Shown here: positions 1-6,845 of the stretch, in pieces | How positions within the stretch are numbered: the first letter of the stretch is position 1 | Layout of the letters: each line of letters opens with the position of its first letter | From: Bacillota bacterium | Lineage (GTDB): Bacteria > Bacillota > Clostridia > Peptostreptococcales > Anaerovoracaceae | NCBI GenBank assembly: GCA_016287035.1 | Contig: JAEEVI010000150.1 | Span: forward strand, 1-10,748 | Length of the DNA stretch: 10,748 nucleotides | Reading direction: 5' to 3' | Notes under the pieces: model-generated | Databases searched by the model: none | What the model saw: the letters and a program-made list of their open reading frames with translations, nothing else | Told to the model about the DNA's origin: nothing | Made by a program: the position numbers and the translations under genes

Positions 1-42
1 CGCTCCGTCGTCTATCTTCGCGCCGCATTCGGTACAGAACAT
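1..42 (-). CDS. N-terminal fragment of a zinc-ribbon protein (runs off the left edge)
   Basis: Only the first 14 codons are inside the window. They read MFCTECGAKIDDGA, the typical opening of bacterial zinc-ribbon proteins, in which a CxxCG knuckle is followed by a second CxxCG that would lie outside the window. The start is chosen at the ATG at 42 rather than the in-frame ATG at 60, because an AAGGAG ribosome-binding site (plus-strand 49-54) lies 6 bases upstream of it. Many such proteins carry membrane segments or other domains after the ribbon, so no function can be given. It lies 88 bases downstream of the diguanylate cyclase gene on the same strand and could be co-transcribed; I see no convincing terminator between them. 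Confidence 0.6.
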   Translation of the reverse strand, partial: MFCTECGAKIDDGA

Positions 43-130
43 ATCTTTCTCCTTGTTCATCGATCCGATATTAAAAAACGGTGGTTATCACGATTTGATT
101 TTAACATCCCGGGGCGCTCCCGCGGAACGC

Positions 131-1285
131 TCAGCGGCCGACGCCGGCAGCTCTCTTGCGCCGGTACAGCATGCCGTCGGCCTGCCGGATGTAGGAGATC
201 AGAGGCTCCTTCGGGTCCGTGCAGCGGACGTGGCCAATGGTCATCGACAGCCTGTACGGCTTATCGCCCGACAGCTCCTGCATGAACGCGTTCAGTTCCC
301 GGGTTAGCGCGTCGGGATCGGATACCGCGTCCTTGTCCGGCTGCCAGGAGAGCAGGAACTCGTCTCCTCCGTAGCGCGCCGCGAATCCGCCGTAACGGTC
401 TATCGTCCGCTTGAGCGCCCGGCTGCAGAGTATGAGCGCCTCATCCCCGACGGCGTGCCCGTAGGTATCGTTGATCTTTTTGAAATTATTCAGGTCTCCC
501 ATGTAAAGGTATACCGGCTTATTCTCCGAGACATTCCTTATAATGTCGGACAGATATTCCTCCGCCTTGCGGCGGTTATTCATGCCTGTAAGCGCGTCGG
601 AATTGATATTGGCCACCTGCATGGTGATGAAGATCCCGACGATGACCGAAAAGATAGCTGCGGGGAGGACGGACGCCGTTGACAGAAAGCTGTCCGCCAC
701 GACAAAGGCGATGATGATCAGCACCGAGACGAACAGTATGGCGTTAGCCTTGCGCAAAAACCTTGTTTTTTTGCGCAAAATATTGGCAAACGACACCGCC
801 GCTATGGCCAGCAGGTACAGACTGACCGACACCATCATCGGCATGTACATCGGACCGTGAACGAAGGAGCCGCTTTCATCGAGGTAGAATACCTTCTCCG
901 TCCACACGCTCGAAACGATCATCAGGGTGGAAAACGCCGCGGGCAGCCAACTCAGCCACCTGCCTGCGCCGGACTGCAGATGCTGCATATCCAGCTTTTC
1001 GACCGTGAACATAAAGAAAGCGGTCGCGCATCCGGTCACTGTCCAAAGGCTGACGGTACAGACTACCAGCATGACGCTTCTCGGGAGTCTCATCAGATCG
1101 TACTCGGACATGGTCCAGATGGTGTTGAGCAGAAGATATACCATATGAATGGCGATAAGGATATAAAACCACGTATACTCGCCCTTCCTGGCGATGCTGC
1201 GGCCCGTATTCGCGAGAATAAAAATGTCCAGCAGGAAAAATGCCATTTGAAAAATGCCGAACGCGATCAAAACGTCGTTGTTCAT
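131..1285 (-). CDS. Membrane-anchored diguanylate cyclase (GGDEF domain)
   Basis: This 384-residue protein has a hydrophobic N-terminal half with about seven predicted membrane segments (roughly residues 5-27, 38-58, 71-95, 112-130, 150-170, 182-200, 205-225), then a GGDEF domain from about residue 228 to the end. The domain opens with DALTGMNNRR (230-239) and carries an intact GGDEF signature at 306-310. The expected activity is synthesis of cyclic di-GMP from two GTP, with the membrane part acting as sensor; I do not recognise that sensor as a named MASE type. The position of the inhibitory RxxD site reads R297-Y-G-G300, so the Asp needed to bind c-di-GMP is missing and product inhibition is probably weak or absent. 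The ATG start follows an AGAGG-like ribosome-binding site. The substrate class is secure from the motif; the sensed signal is unknown. Confidence 0.9.
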   Translation of the reverse strand: MNNDVLIAFGIFQMAFFLLDIFILANTGRSIARKGEYTWFYILIAIHMVYLLLNTIWTMSEYDLMRLPRSVMLVVCTVSLWTVTGCATAFFMFTVEKLDMQHLQSGAGRWLSWLPAAFSTLMIVSSVWTEKVFYLDESGSFVHGPMYMPMMVSVSLYLLAIAAVSFANILRKKTRFLRKANAILFVSVLIIIAFVVADSFLSTASVLPAAIFSVIVGIFITMQVANINSDALTGMNNRRKAEEYLSDIIRNVSENKPVYLYMGDLNNFKKINDTYGHAVGDEALILCSRALKRTIDRYGGFAARYGGDEFLLSWQPDKDAVSDPDALTRELNAFMQELSGDKPYRLSMTIGHVRCTDPKEPLISYIRQADGMLYRRKRAAGVGR

Positions 1286-1380
1286 AATACGCCTCTTTTC
1301 GCTTCACTCAACAGCGCCGCCTGCAAGCGCTCCGCGTCCCGGATCCTGCCGCGGGGATCCATTATGCCAAGCAAATACTT

Positions 1381-1415
1381 ATTATACTATTCTAACATAA
1401 TAAAGTGCGATGCAA
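1381..1415 (-). promoter_or_regulatory. Possible promoter for the diguanylate cyclase gene
   Basis: On the minus strand a perfect TATAAT lies at 1381-1386 in an AT-rich stretch between the cyclase start and the tRNA terminator. An overlapping alternative TAGAAT is at 1389-1394. The only TTGACA-like hexamer (TTGCAT, 1410-1415) is 23 bases from the first and 15 bases from the second, so the -35 assignment is poor. If TATAAT is used, transcription would begin near 1374 and leave a leader of about 89 bases. Confidence 0.35.
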
Positions 1416-1460
1416 TGCTTTTAATTGCGGCCCTTCAAAAAAGCGAACTAATACGCCGCA

Positions 1461-1501
1461 AAGCAAAAGGCAGCATATCTTCTGTCGAAGTATGCTGCCT
1501 T
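1461..1501 (-). terminator. Rho-independent terminator after tRNA-Ser
   Basis: A perfect 11-bp inverted repeat (1467-1477 with 1491-1501) is extended inward by four more pairs (CTTC/GAAG, one bulged base), closing on a four-base loop. Read on the minus strand the stem is followed by TTTTGCTTT. It begins just 3 bases beyond the encoded CCA of the tRNA, as expected for a tRNA gene transcribed on its own. Confidence 0.85.
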
Positions 1502-1504
1502 GTC

Positions 1505-1592
1505 TGGCGGAGGACATGGGACTCGAACCCACGAGGCCTTTCAGCCCTACTCGCTTTCCAGGCGAGCTCCTTAGCCACTCGGTCAATCCTCC
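1505..1592 (-). tRNA. tRNA-Ser (anticodon GGA), CCA encoded
   Basis: Read on the minus strand this is a class II tRNA. The acceptor stem GGAGGAT pairs with GTCCTCC (last pair T-G), followed by discriminator G and an encoded CCA (1505-1507). The anticodon stem CTCGC/GCGAG encloses the loop CTGGAAA, giving anticodon GGA at 1557-1559, which reads UCC and UCU. A long variable arm and a GGGTTCGAGTCCC T-arm complete the serine-type fold. The gene stands alone between the lipoprotein and cyclase genes, with its own terminator. Confidence 0.95.
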
Positions 1593-1693
1593 GCGTCGGC
1601 TAAAATATGATTTCCGTACCGCATAAGTTTACAATACGGACCGGGAAAATGCAAGGAATATTTCTCAGAATACCTGAACGCGCCGTACGGACG

Positions 1694-2086
1694 CTACAGG
1701 CTCTGCTCGATCTCGCCGGCGAGCTTTTGCGAAGTGCCCAGCACCTTCGTTATCTTCTCGCCCTTCACCTTTACGTCGACGGTCCTCTTCTCCTTGAACA
1801 GGAAGCCGTCGGATATCGTGACCACTATCTGCGCCTCGCCCTTCTCCTGTCCGACGAACGTCGCGAGATAATCGCCATCTTCGGTTATCTCCGACATCAC
1901 CCTCCTGACCGCTCCGCTCTCGGATGCCGCGTCGCACATGAAGCCTTCGAAATCCTCCCCGGCGACGCGTATCGTAAGGACTCCCTGCTTGTCGAGGGAG
2001 ACCCATTTCGGAAGATCCGCCGAGCACGCGCACAGCGCGATCATAATGGCTGCCGCGAGCGCCGCGGCCTTTAACGCTCTTTTCAT
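1694..2086 (-). CDS. Small predicted lipoprotein of unknown function
   Basis: This 130-residue protein begins MKRALK followed by a hydrophobic Ala-rich stretch and a lipobox-like LCAC with candidate lipidated Cys21 (Cys at -2 is unusual but tolerable). The expected location is the outer face of the cytoplasmic membrane. The rest is short, alternates polar and hydrophobic residues (for example 41-110), and looks beta-rich, like a small Ig-like fold. It has no catalytic motif I can recognise. The start lies 9 bases after the fbp stop, so it is probably the distal gene of an fbp transcript; AGGA in the gap may serve as ribosome-binding site. The stop is TAG. I find no good terminator before the tRNA gene. 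The function is not known. Confidence 0.75.
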   Translation of the reverse strand: MKRALKAAALAAAIMIALCACSADLPKWVSLDKQGVLTIRVAGEDFEGFMCDAASESGAVRRVMSEITEDGDYLATFVGQEKGEAQIVVTISDGFLFKEKRTVDVKVKGEKITKVLGTSQKLAGEIEQSL

Positions 2087-2095
2087 CTCTTCGTC

Positions 2096-4066
2096 CTACT
2101 GTTCTACGCTCTGGTTTATGAGACCTGTGCGGTAAGCGTGCACCAGCATCTTCAGGCCCTCGATCTTCTCCTGCATCGCCTTTCCGTCGTCGGTGTCCTT
2201 TATGAGCATGCGCCCGTCGACGTCCTCCCTGGCCACCTGCTGGAAAAGGATGTCCTTTTCCTCGGCGATCGCCTGCGCCTTCGATTCGAACCTCTCGTGC
2301 GCGGAAAGTATGAAGCCGTACGAGTTCTGCACGAGCGAATAACCCGCGATGCCCGTCGTCTTCTGATACGCCTTGGCGAATCCGCCGTCGATGAAGAACA
2401 GCCTTCCGTTGGCGTGCACCGGGGAAGTGCCCTTCTTTACGGGGATATGACCGTTTATTATGCACGAGTACTTGTCGTTGCAGCCGAACTCGCGCAGTAT
2501 CTTAAGGACTACCTCCTCGTCGTCGATGATCTTGTAATACGGGTTCTTTTCTTCCTTCCACGTCGACTCGTCGTCGATGAAGAGCCTTTCGAACGTCGTT
2601 ATCTTCTTCTTCCCGAAAAGCGGCGATTTGTAGCCGCACCAGAGGTACCAGAAGAAATCGACGCCGCGCTCCTTGTTCGGATCGTTGTGATGTCCGAAGT
2701 ATCCGGTGCGGACCATGCGCTCGGCGTAGTCGAACCACTCCTTGCCGTCCTTGGGACCGTCGTACGTATCTATGAAGTCGAAGCGCCCGTCCTCCGTCAT
2801 CGGCACGCAGCCGTGGAACAGAAGATTTCCGTTCACGACCTTGTAGAGGTTTCCCTTGGAGAACAGGAAGCGTATGTGGCGCTGAAGCTCCGCGCTCTCG
2901 AGGAAAGCGGAGCGCAGCCTCTCCATGACCGCGTCTTCCTCCTCCGTGAGCCTGTACGGATCCGCGGGATCGATCGTCGGGAAGTTCGTGTCGGACATCT
3001 CGTAGACCTTCCCCTCGATCGTTATCGTGCCCTTCTCGTAGTCGATCTTGTCGAGCAGCCTCAGGACGTTCATCTCGTAGTGCGGATGCTTTTCGATCAG
3101 CTGGCCCTCGAGCTTGAACTGCATTATCGCTATGGCTTTGCCTATCTTCTTTAAGCTCGCTATGTCCGTGTCGTGCATGGCGTCATCGATCGAAACGTTC
3201 GTCTTGAACGCCGAGCACGGATCCTTTCTGTACGTCTCCATGGCGAACGTGACGAGCGGACGCAGGCTTATGCCGTAGCCGACCTCGAGCGTGTGGAGGT
3301 TGTCGTAGCGGGTGCATATCCTGACGACGTTGGCGATGCACGCCTTGTTCCCGGCCGCCGCGCCCATCCATAGGATATCGTGGTTGCCCCACTGGATGTC
3401 GACGTTGTGGTACTTCATAAGCGTCTTGGCGACGATGTCGCCGCCGGGGCCTCTGTCGAACAGATCTCCTATTATGTGCAGCCTGAATATCGAAAGGTCC
3501 GGGATGAGCTTGCAGAGCGCGATTATGAACGGCTCCGCCTGATCTATCTCTATTATCGAATCTATGACGGTCTGCCTGTAGTTGAAGTCCTGATAACCGT
3601 CCTTGTTTCCGAACAGGAGCTCCTCGAAGATATACGCGAAGTCCTTCGGAAGGCGCTTTCTGACATACGATCTGGTGTTCTTGAACGATATCGTCTCGAG
3701 CACGATGAGCAGATCGTTTATCGTCTCCCTGTACAAAGCGTTGAGCTCGCCGGCAGTCTTGTTCTTCTTTATGATCTTGAGCTTGTCCTCCGGGTAATAG
3801 ATGAGCGTCGCGAGCGAACGCCTGTCCTCGGGGGACATCTCCGGAAAGCTCTCGTCGATCTTCCTCCGTATCGTGCCGGAAGCATTGCGGAGTATGTGGC
3901 GGAACGCCTCGTACTCACCGTGGATGTCGCTGAAGAAATACTCGGTGCCCTTCGGCAGGTTCTGTATGGCCGTGAGGTTTATGATCTCGGCGGCCGCCTC
4001 TCCGATGGTGCCGTAGCTGTTCGACAGGAGCCTGAGGTATTTCATCTCGTCCCGGGTAAGATTCAT
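2096..4066 (-). CDS. fbp: Fructose-1,6-bisphosphatase, class III
   Basis: This 656-residue protein has the length and motifs of the Bacillota-type class III FBPase, which hydrolyses fructose-1,6-bisphosphate to fructose-6-phosphate in gluconeogenesis and is unrelated to class I/II enzymes. Metallophosphoesterase signatures are intact: SDIHGE (46-51), GDLFDRGPGG (200-209) and WGNHD (226-230), with a later INGHIPVKKG segment supplying metal-binding His. Metal-binding Asp, Asn and His residues are therefore present. The ATG is preceded by AAGGAGG five bases upstream (plus 4072-4078), which fixes the start. The gene is transcribed divergently from the EPSP-synthase-like gene, and its TAG stop is separated from the lipoprotein ATG by exactly three codons. 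Identification is secure from overall similarity; I see no sign of damage. Confidence 0.96.
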   Translation of the reverse strand: MNLTRDEMKYLRLLSNSYGTIGEAAAEIINLTAIQNLPKGTEYFFSDIHGEYEAFRHILRNASGTIRRKIDESFPEMSPEDRRSLATLIYYPEDKLKIIKKNKTAGELNALYRETINDLLIVLETISFKNTRSYVRKRLPKDFAYIFEELLFGNKDGYQDFNYRQTVIDSIIEIDQAEPFIIALCKLIPDLSIFRLHIIGDLFDRGPGGDIVAKTLMKYHNVDIQWGNHDILWMGAAAGNKACIANVVRICTRYDNLHTLEVGYGISLRPLVTFAMETYRKDPCSAFKTNVSIDDAMHDTDIASLKKIGKAIAIMQFKLEGQLIEKHPHYEMNVLRLLDKIDYEKGTITIEGKVYEMSDTNFPTIDPADPYRLTEEEDAVMERLRSAFLESAELQRHIRFLFSKGNLYKVVNGNLLFHGCVPMTEDGRFDFIDTYDGPKDGKEWFDYAERMVRTGYFGHHNDPNKERGVDFFWYLWCGYKSPLFGKKKITTFERLFIDDESTWKEEKNPYYKIIDDEEVVLKILREFGCNDKYSCIINGHIPVKKGTSPVHANGRLFFIDGGFAKAYQKTTGIAGYSLVQNSYGFILSAHERFESKAQAIAEEKDILFQQVAREDVDGRMLIKDTDDGKAMQEKIEGLKMLVHAYRTGLINQSVEQ

Positions 4067-4104
4067 GTGATCCTCCTTGTTGAGCGATGTCTTCCTTTAT
4101 GAAA

Positions 4105-4113
4105 ATCATACCA
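4105..4113 (-). promoter_or_regulatory. Probable extended -10 promoter for fbp
   Basis: Minus-strand TGGTATGAT fits an extended -10 element (TGn plus TATGAT, 5 of 6 to consensus). The hexamer 17 bases upstream is a weak -35 (ATGCAA), as is usual for extended -10 promoters. The predicted start near 4098 gives a leader of roughly 30 bases ending in the strong fbp ribosome-binding site. Confidence 0.55.
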
Positions 4114-4136
4114 CACCGCGGGAGTTTTTGCATTTC

Positions 4137-4165
4137 TTGACTGAGATGATCTTTAAATATATACT
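4137..4165 (+). promoter_or_regulatory. Sigma-A-type promoter of the EPSP-synthase-like gene
   Basis: TTGACT (4137-4142) and TATACT (4160-4165) are separated by exactly 17 bases, each 5 of 6 to consensus. The predicted start of transcription (about 4171-4173) falls directly at the GGAGG ribosome-binding site (4174-4178), so the leader would be only about 12 bases. The promoter lies back to back with the fbp promoter. Confidence 0.7.
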
Positions 4166-4183
4166 TCATGATTGGAGGTCGTC

Positions 4184-5431
4184 ATGATAAAGTTCTATCC
4201 TTCGGTATTCAACGGTACAATAGAAGCGCCCGCGTCAAAGGACCACGCGCAGAGGCTGCTGTTCGCGGCCGCGCTGTCGTCCGTTCCGACGCTCGTAAAG
4301 AACGTCCCCGCGAGCAGGGACATAGATACGACGCTCGACTGTCTCGAAGCGCTCGGATGCGCCGTGGAAAAGTCCGGAGGCGCCAGAGCCGAAGTGCTCA
4401 TAAAGCCCTTCGTAAAGACGAATCCCCTCCAGCACGTGGATTTCAATTTCCGCCAGAGCGCGACCACAGCCAGGCTCGCCACGGCGATCGCGGCGGTCAT
4501 GGGCATAACCGCGGAATGCAGAGCCTCCGGGACGCTGCCCGCGCGCGCCCAGGTGCCTCTCACGGGGCGCATGGCGCTCCGCGGCGTAACGTTCTCGAAC
4601 TTTTCATATCCGCTCAGCATACAGGGCAGGCTCCGCGGAGGGAGCTACGAATTCGACGGCGACGAGGCCTCCCAGTTCCTCAGCGCGCTGCTCATGGCGC
4701 TTCCTCTCGCCGCCGAGGACAGCACCATTAAGCTCACGTCCCCCATCACCGACAGGACGGGCATCGATCTCACTGTATCGGTCCTGAACAGCTTCGGCGT
4801 GCGCATAGAGGAACGCGAAGGAGAGATACTCATCCCCGGACGCCAGGTCTACGAATCGCCCGGCGAGATATCCGCCGGAAACGACTGGGCTCTCGCGGCC
4901 CTCTGGGTCTGCGCCGGGAGCGCGTCTTCCGCCGGCGGCGGAAGGATAGAGGTCACCGGTCTTCCCGACACGGATTCCGTCATGTACAAGGATCTCGCCC
5001 CCGTCTTTTCGATAATCAGCCAGGACTTCAAGAAAGTGAACATAGACGCGTCGAGGTGCCCCGATCTCGTTACTGTCTTTTCCGCGCTCGCGTGCGCCAA
5101 GAAGGCCGAGATATCCATAACGGGCGTCCCCAGGACGCGCTTCGACGAGAACAACAGATTCCGGCACATCGGCAGATGCCTTCAGGCTCTGGGCGCCGGG
5201 TTCAGCGCGGAAGACGATACCGTCACTGTGCGCGGAGACGCGGCGGCCGCCTCGGCGGAGACCGCGGTGCTCGACTGCGACGGCGATCCGTGGCTGTTCA
5301 TGTCGCTGGCGATCGCTTCCTGCAGCTTCGACCGCCCGATAACGATAAGCGACGAGCACTGCGCGGAAAAAGTCTATGCCGGCTTCCTGGACGACTTCGC
5401 CTCGCTCGGAGGGAAGTACGAGATAGAATGA
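4184..5431 (+). CDS. Divergent EPSP-synthase-like enolpyruvyl transferase
   Basis: This 415-residue protein has the length and two-domain pattern of AroA (3-phosphoshikimate 1-carboxyvinyltransferase): an N-terminal G-T-I-E-A-P-A-S-K segment, GGSYEFDGDEASQFLSALL (152-170), and a C-terminal FDENNRF region. By eye against E. coli AroA it keeps K19 (K22), R24 (R27), R121 (R124), S163-Q164 (S170-Q171), D294 (D313), E322 (E341), R325 (R344) and K396 (K411). It appears changed at S23 (D20), G96 (A93), S169 (A162), Y200 (G193), N336 (R318), K340 (D321) and R386 (W370), which are mostly shikimate-3-phosphate contacts plus one PEP-binding Arg. No other aro gene is nearby. I infer an EPSP-synthase family enzyme that may use a different acceptor; a divergent true AroA is the alternative. 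The ATG at 4184 is chosen over the in-frame TTG at 4172 because that TTG overlaps the GGAGG site. Confidence 0.8.
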   Translation: MIKFYPSVFNGTIEAPASKDHAQRLLFAAALSSVPTLVKNVPASRDIDTTLDCLEALGCAVEKSGGARAEVLIKPFVKTNPLQHVDFNFRQSATTARLATAIAAVMGITAECRASGTLPARAQVPLTGRMALRGVTFSNFSYPLSIQGRLRGGSYEFDGDEASQFLSALLMALPLAAEDSTIKLTSPITDRTGIDLTVSVLNSFGVRIEEREGEILIPGRQVYESPGEISAGNDWALAALWVCAGSASSAGGGRIEVTGLPDTDSVMYKDLAPVFSIISQDFKKVNIDASRCPDLVTVFSALACAKKAEISITGVPRTRFDENNRFRHIGRCLQALGAGFSAEDDTVTVRGDAAAASAETAVLDCDGDPWLFMSLAIASCSFDRPITISDEHCAEKVYAGFLDDFASLGGKYEIE

Positions 5432-5443
5432 TCAAAAAAACTT

Positions 5444-5475
5444 AAGCCCGCCTGCTGTTCGCAGGCGGGCTTTTT
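5444..5475. terminator. Bidirectional terminator between the EPSP-synthase-like gene and murA
   Basis: A perfect 12-bp GC-rich stem (5444-5455 with 5461-5472) encloses a 5-base loop. It is followed by T5 on the plus strand; on the minus strand a run of seven T follows after AAG. It therefore can stop both convergent transcripts. Confidence 0.9.
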
Positions 5476-5484
5476 ATCGCGTCT

Positions 5485-6774
5485 TCAGTCCTCGAAAGCG
5501 CCGGTCTCATCGTCTTCGGCGCGTTCGATATCGGCCCCCAGAGCCCTGAGCTTGGAGACCAGATCCTCGTATCCACGCTCTATGTGGTAGATATCCGATA
5601 CCTCCGTGCGCCCCGACGCAACAAGGCCCGCGAGCACGAGCGCAGCGCCCGCGCGCAGATCCGTCGACGTGACGCTCGCACCGCGAAGTCCGTATTCGTT
5701 TCCGGAGACCGTGGCCGTGAGGCCGTTGACAGATATGTTCGCGCCGAGCTTCGCGAGCTCAGGAGCGTGCATGAACCTGTTCTCGAAGACCGTCTCGATT
5801 ATCGTGCTGGTCCCCTCGACCGTCGCGAGCAGCGCCATGAAAAGCGCCTGAAGATCCGTCGGGAAGCCCGGATAAGGCAGCGTCTTTATGTCCGTAGCGA
5901 CGAGCGGCTTTAGATCGCCGCGGACCCTCAGCCCGTCGACCTCGTCGTTCACGACCGCGCCGCACTCCATGAGCTTTGCCATGACAGGCCTTACGTGCCC
6001 CGGTATGGCGTTCTTTATCAGCACGTCGCCGCGCGTTATCGCGGCGGCCACCATGAACGTGCCGGTCTCGATCCTGTCCGGGATGACCGGGTGCTTCGTG
6101 CCGTGGAGCTCCGGAACGCCCTCGATCCTTATGGTGTCCGTACCGGCGCCTTTTATGCGGGCGCCCATCTTCTTGAGGAAGTTAGCCAGATCTACTATTT
6201 CCGGCTCTTCCGCCGCATTTTCTATGGTCGTTATACCGTCGGCAAGCGTCGCGGCCATCATGATGTTCTCCGTGGCGCCCACGCTCGGAAAATCCAGATA
6301 TACGAGCGCTCCCTCGAGCTTTTCGGCGGAGGCCTTTACCCTTCCCAGCTCCATGTGTATCTCGGCGCCGAGCTGGCGAAGGCCTTTATTGTGAAGGTCT
6401 ATCGGCCTGTTGCCGATCGAGCATCCTCCGGGAAGCGCGATCTTCGCCGAGCCGGTGCGGGCGATGAGCGGCCCCATTATGAATATCGACGCCCTCATCA
6501 GCTTTACGAGCTCCGCCGGAGCCTCCGAAGTGCAGAGGCCGGAAGTGTCGATGAACAGCGTGTGCGTATCCCAGTCCTCGCGGACGACGGCGCCCATGCT
6601 CCTGAGGATCTCGCACATCACCTCGACGTCCTTGAGATGCGGAACGTCGTCGATCTCGCACGGTTCCGCCGTGAGCAGCGTCGCGGCCATTATCGGCAGC
6701 ACCGCGTTTTTCGAACCGCTTATCTCGACCTCGCCTGTGAGCGGGCCCGATTGTTTAATGATGAACTTTGCCAC
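5485..6774 (-). CDS. murA: UDP-N-acetylglucosamine 1-carboxyvinyltransferase
   Basis: MurA catalyses the first committed step of peptidoglycan synthesis, adding enolpyruvate from PEP to UDP-GlcNAc in the cytoplasm. The 429-residue protein has the family's usual length. It carries SKN at 21-23 (Lys22 and Asn23 of E. coli MurA), the catalytic Cys118 within LPGGCSIGNRPIDLH (the fosfomycin-target Cys of the PGGC loop), and the C-terminal RAGAALVLAGLVASG segment. The open frame extends much further upstream, but family homology begins at the GTG at 6774. That GTG is preceded 5 bases upstream by GGAGG, so it is taken as start. A perfect promoter lies just upstream. The gene converges on an EPSP-synthase-like gene of the same fold family. 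Confidence 0.96.
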   Translation of the reverse strand: MAKFIIKQSGPLTGEVEISGSKNAVLPIMAATLLTAEPCEIDDVPHLKDVEVMCEILRSMGAVVREDWDTHTLFIDTSGLCTSEAPAELVKLMRASIFIMGPLIARTGSAKIALPGGCSIGNRPIDLHNKGLRQLGAEIHMELGRVKASAEKLEGALVYLDFPSVGATENIMMAATLADGITTIENAAEEPEIVDLANFLKKMGARIKGAGTDTIRIEGVPELHGTKHPVIPDRIETGTFMVAAAITRGDVLIKNAIPGHVRPVMAKLMECGAVVNDEVDGLRVRGDLKPLVATDIKTLPYPGFPTDLQALFMALLATVEGTSTIIETVFENRFMHAPELAKLGANISVNGLTATVSGNEYGLRGASVTSTDLRAGAALVLAGLVASGRTEVSDIYHIERGYEDLVSKLRALGADIERAEDDETGAFED

Positions 6775-6810
6775 GACGTCCTCCGCGATCAGTGTCTCTA
6801 AACTGTTTTT

Positions 6811-6839
6811 ATTATATGCAGAGCGGCGGGGTTTGTCAA
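6811..6839 (-). promoter_or_regulatory. Perfect-consensus sigma-A promoter of murA
   Basis: Read on the minus strand, TTGACA (6834-6839) and TATAAT (6811-6816) both match consensus exactly and are separated by 17 bases. Predicted transcription start is near 6804, giving a leader of about 30 bases before the GTG codon. This predicts strong, largely unregulated expression. Confidence 0.88.
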
Positions 6840-6845
6840 AATGCC

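Noticed and set aside
61..130. Terminator or promoter between the cyclase and the zinc-ribbon gene
   Set aside because: There is a TAATAT and a T-rich run, but neither a stable hairpin next to the T run nor a -35 at suitable spacing.
1392..1586. Minus-strand frame reading MTEWLRSSPGKRVGLK
   Set aside because: This is the familiar false translation of a tRNA-Ser gene.
1613..1640. TCCGTA/TACGGA inverted repeat upstream of the tRNA, and a possible tRNA promoter (TTGTAA at 1629-1634)
   Set aside because: The six-base match is easily due to chance and no -10 with at least 4 of 6 matches lies at 16-18 bases from the -35 candidate.
2138..4102. Long open frames on the plus strand opposite fbp
   Set aside because: They mirror fbp codon use in a GC-rich genome, lack recognisable domains and good ribosome-binding sites, and fbp itself is unambiguous.
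4604..5359. Long minus-strand frame opposite the EPSP-synthase-like gene
   Set aside because: Arg/Gly-rich composition with no domain or start signal; a shadow of the real gene.
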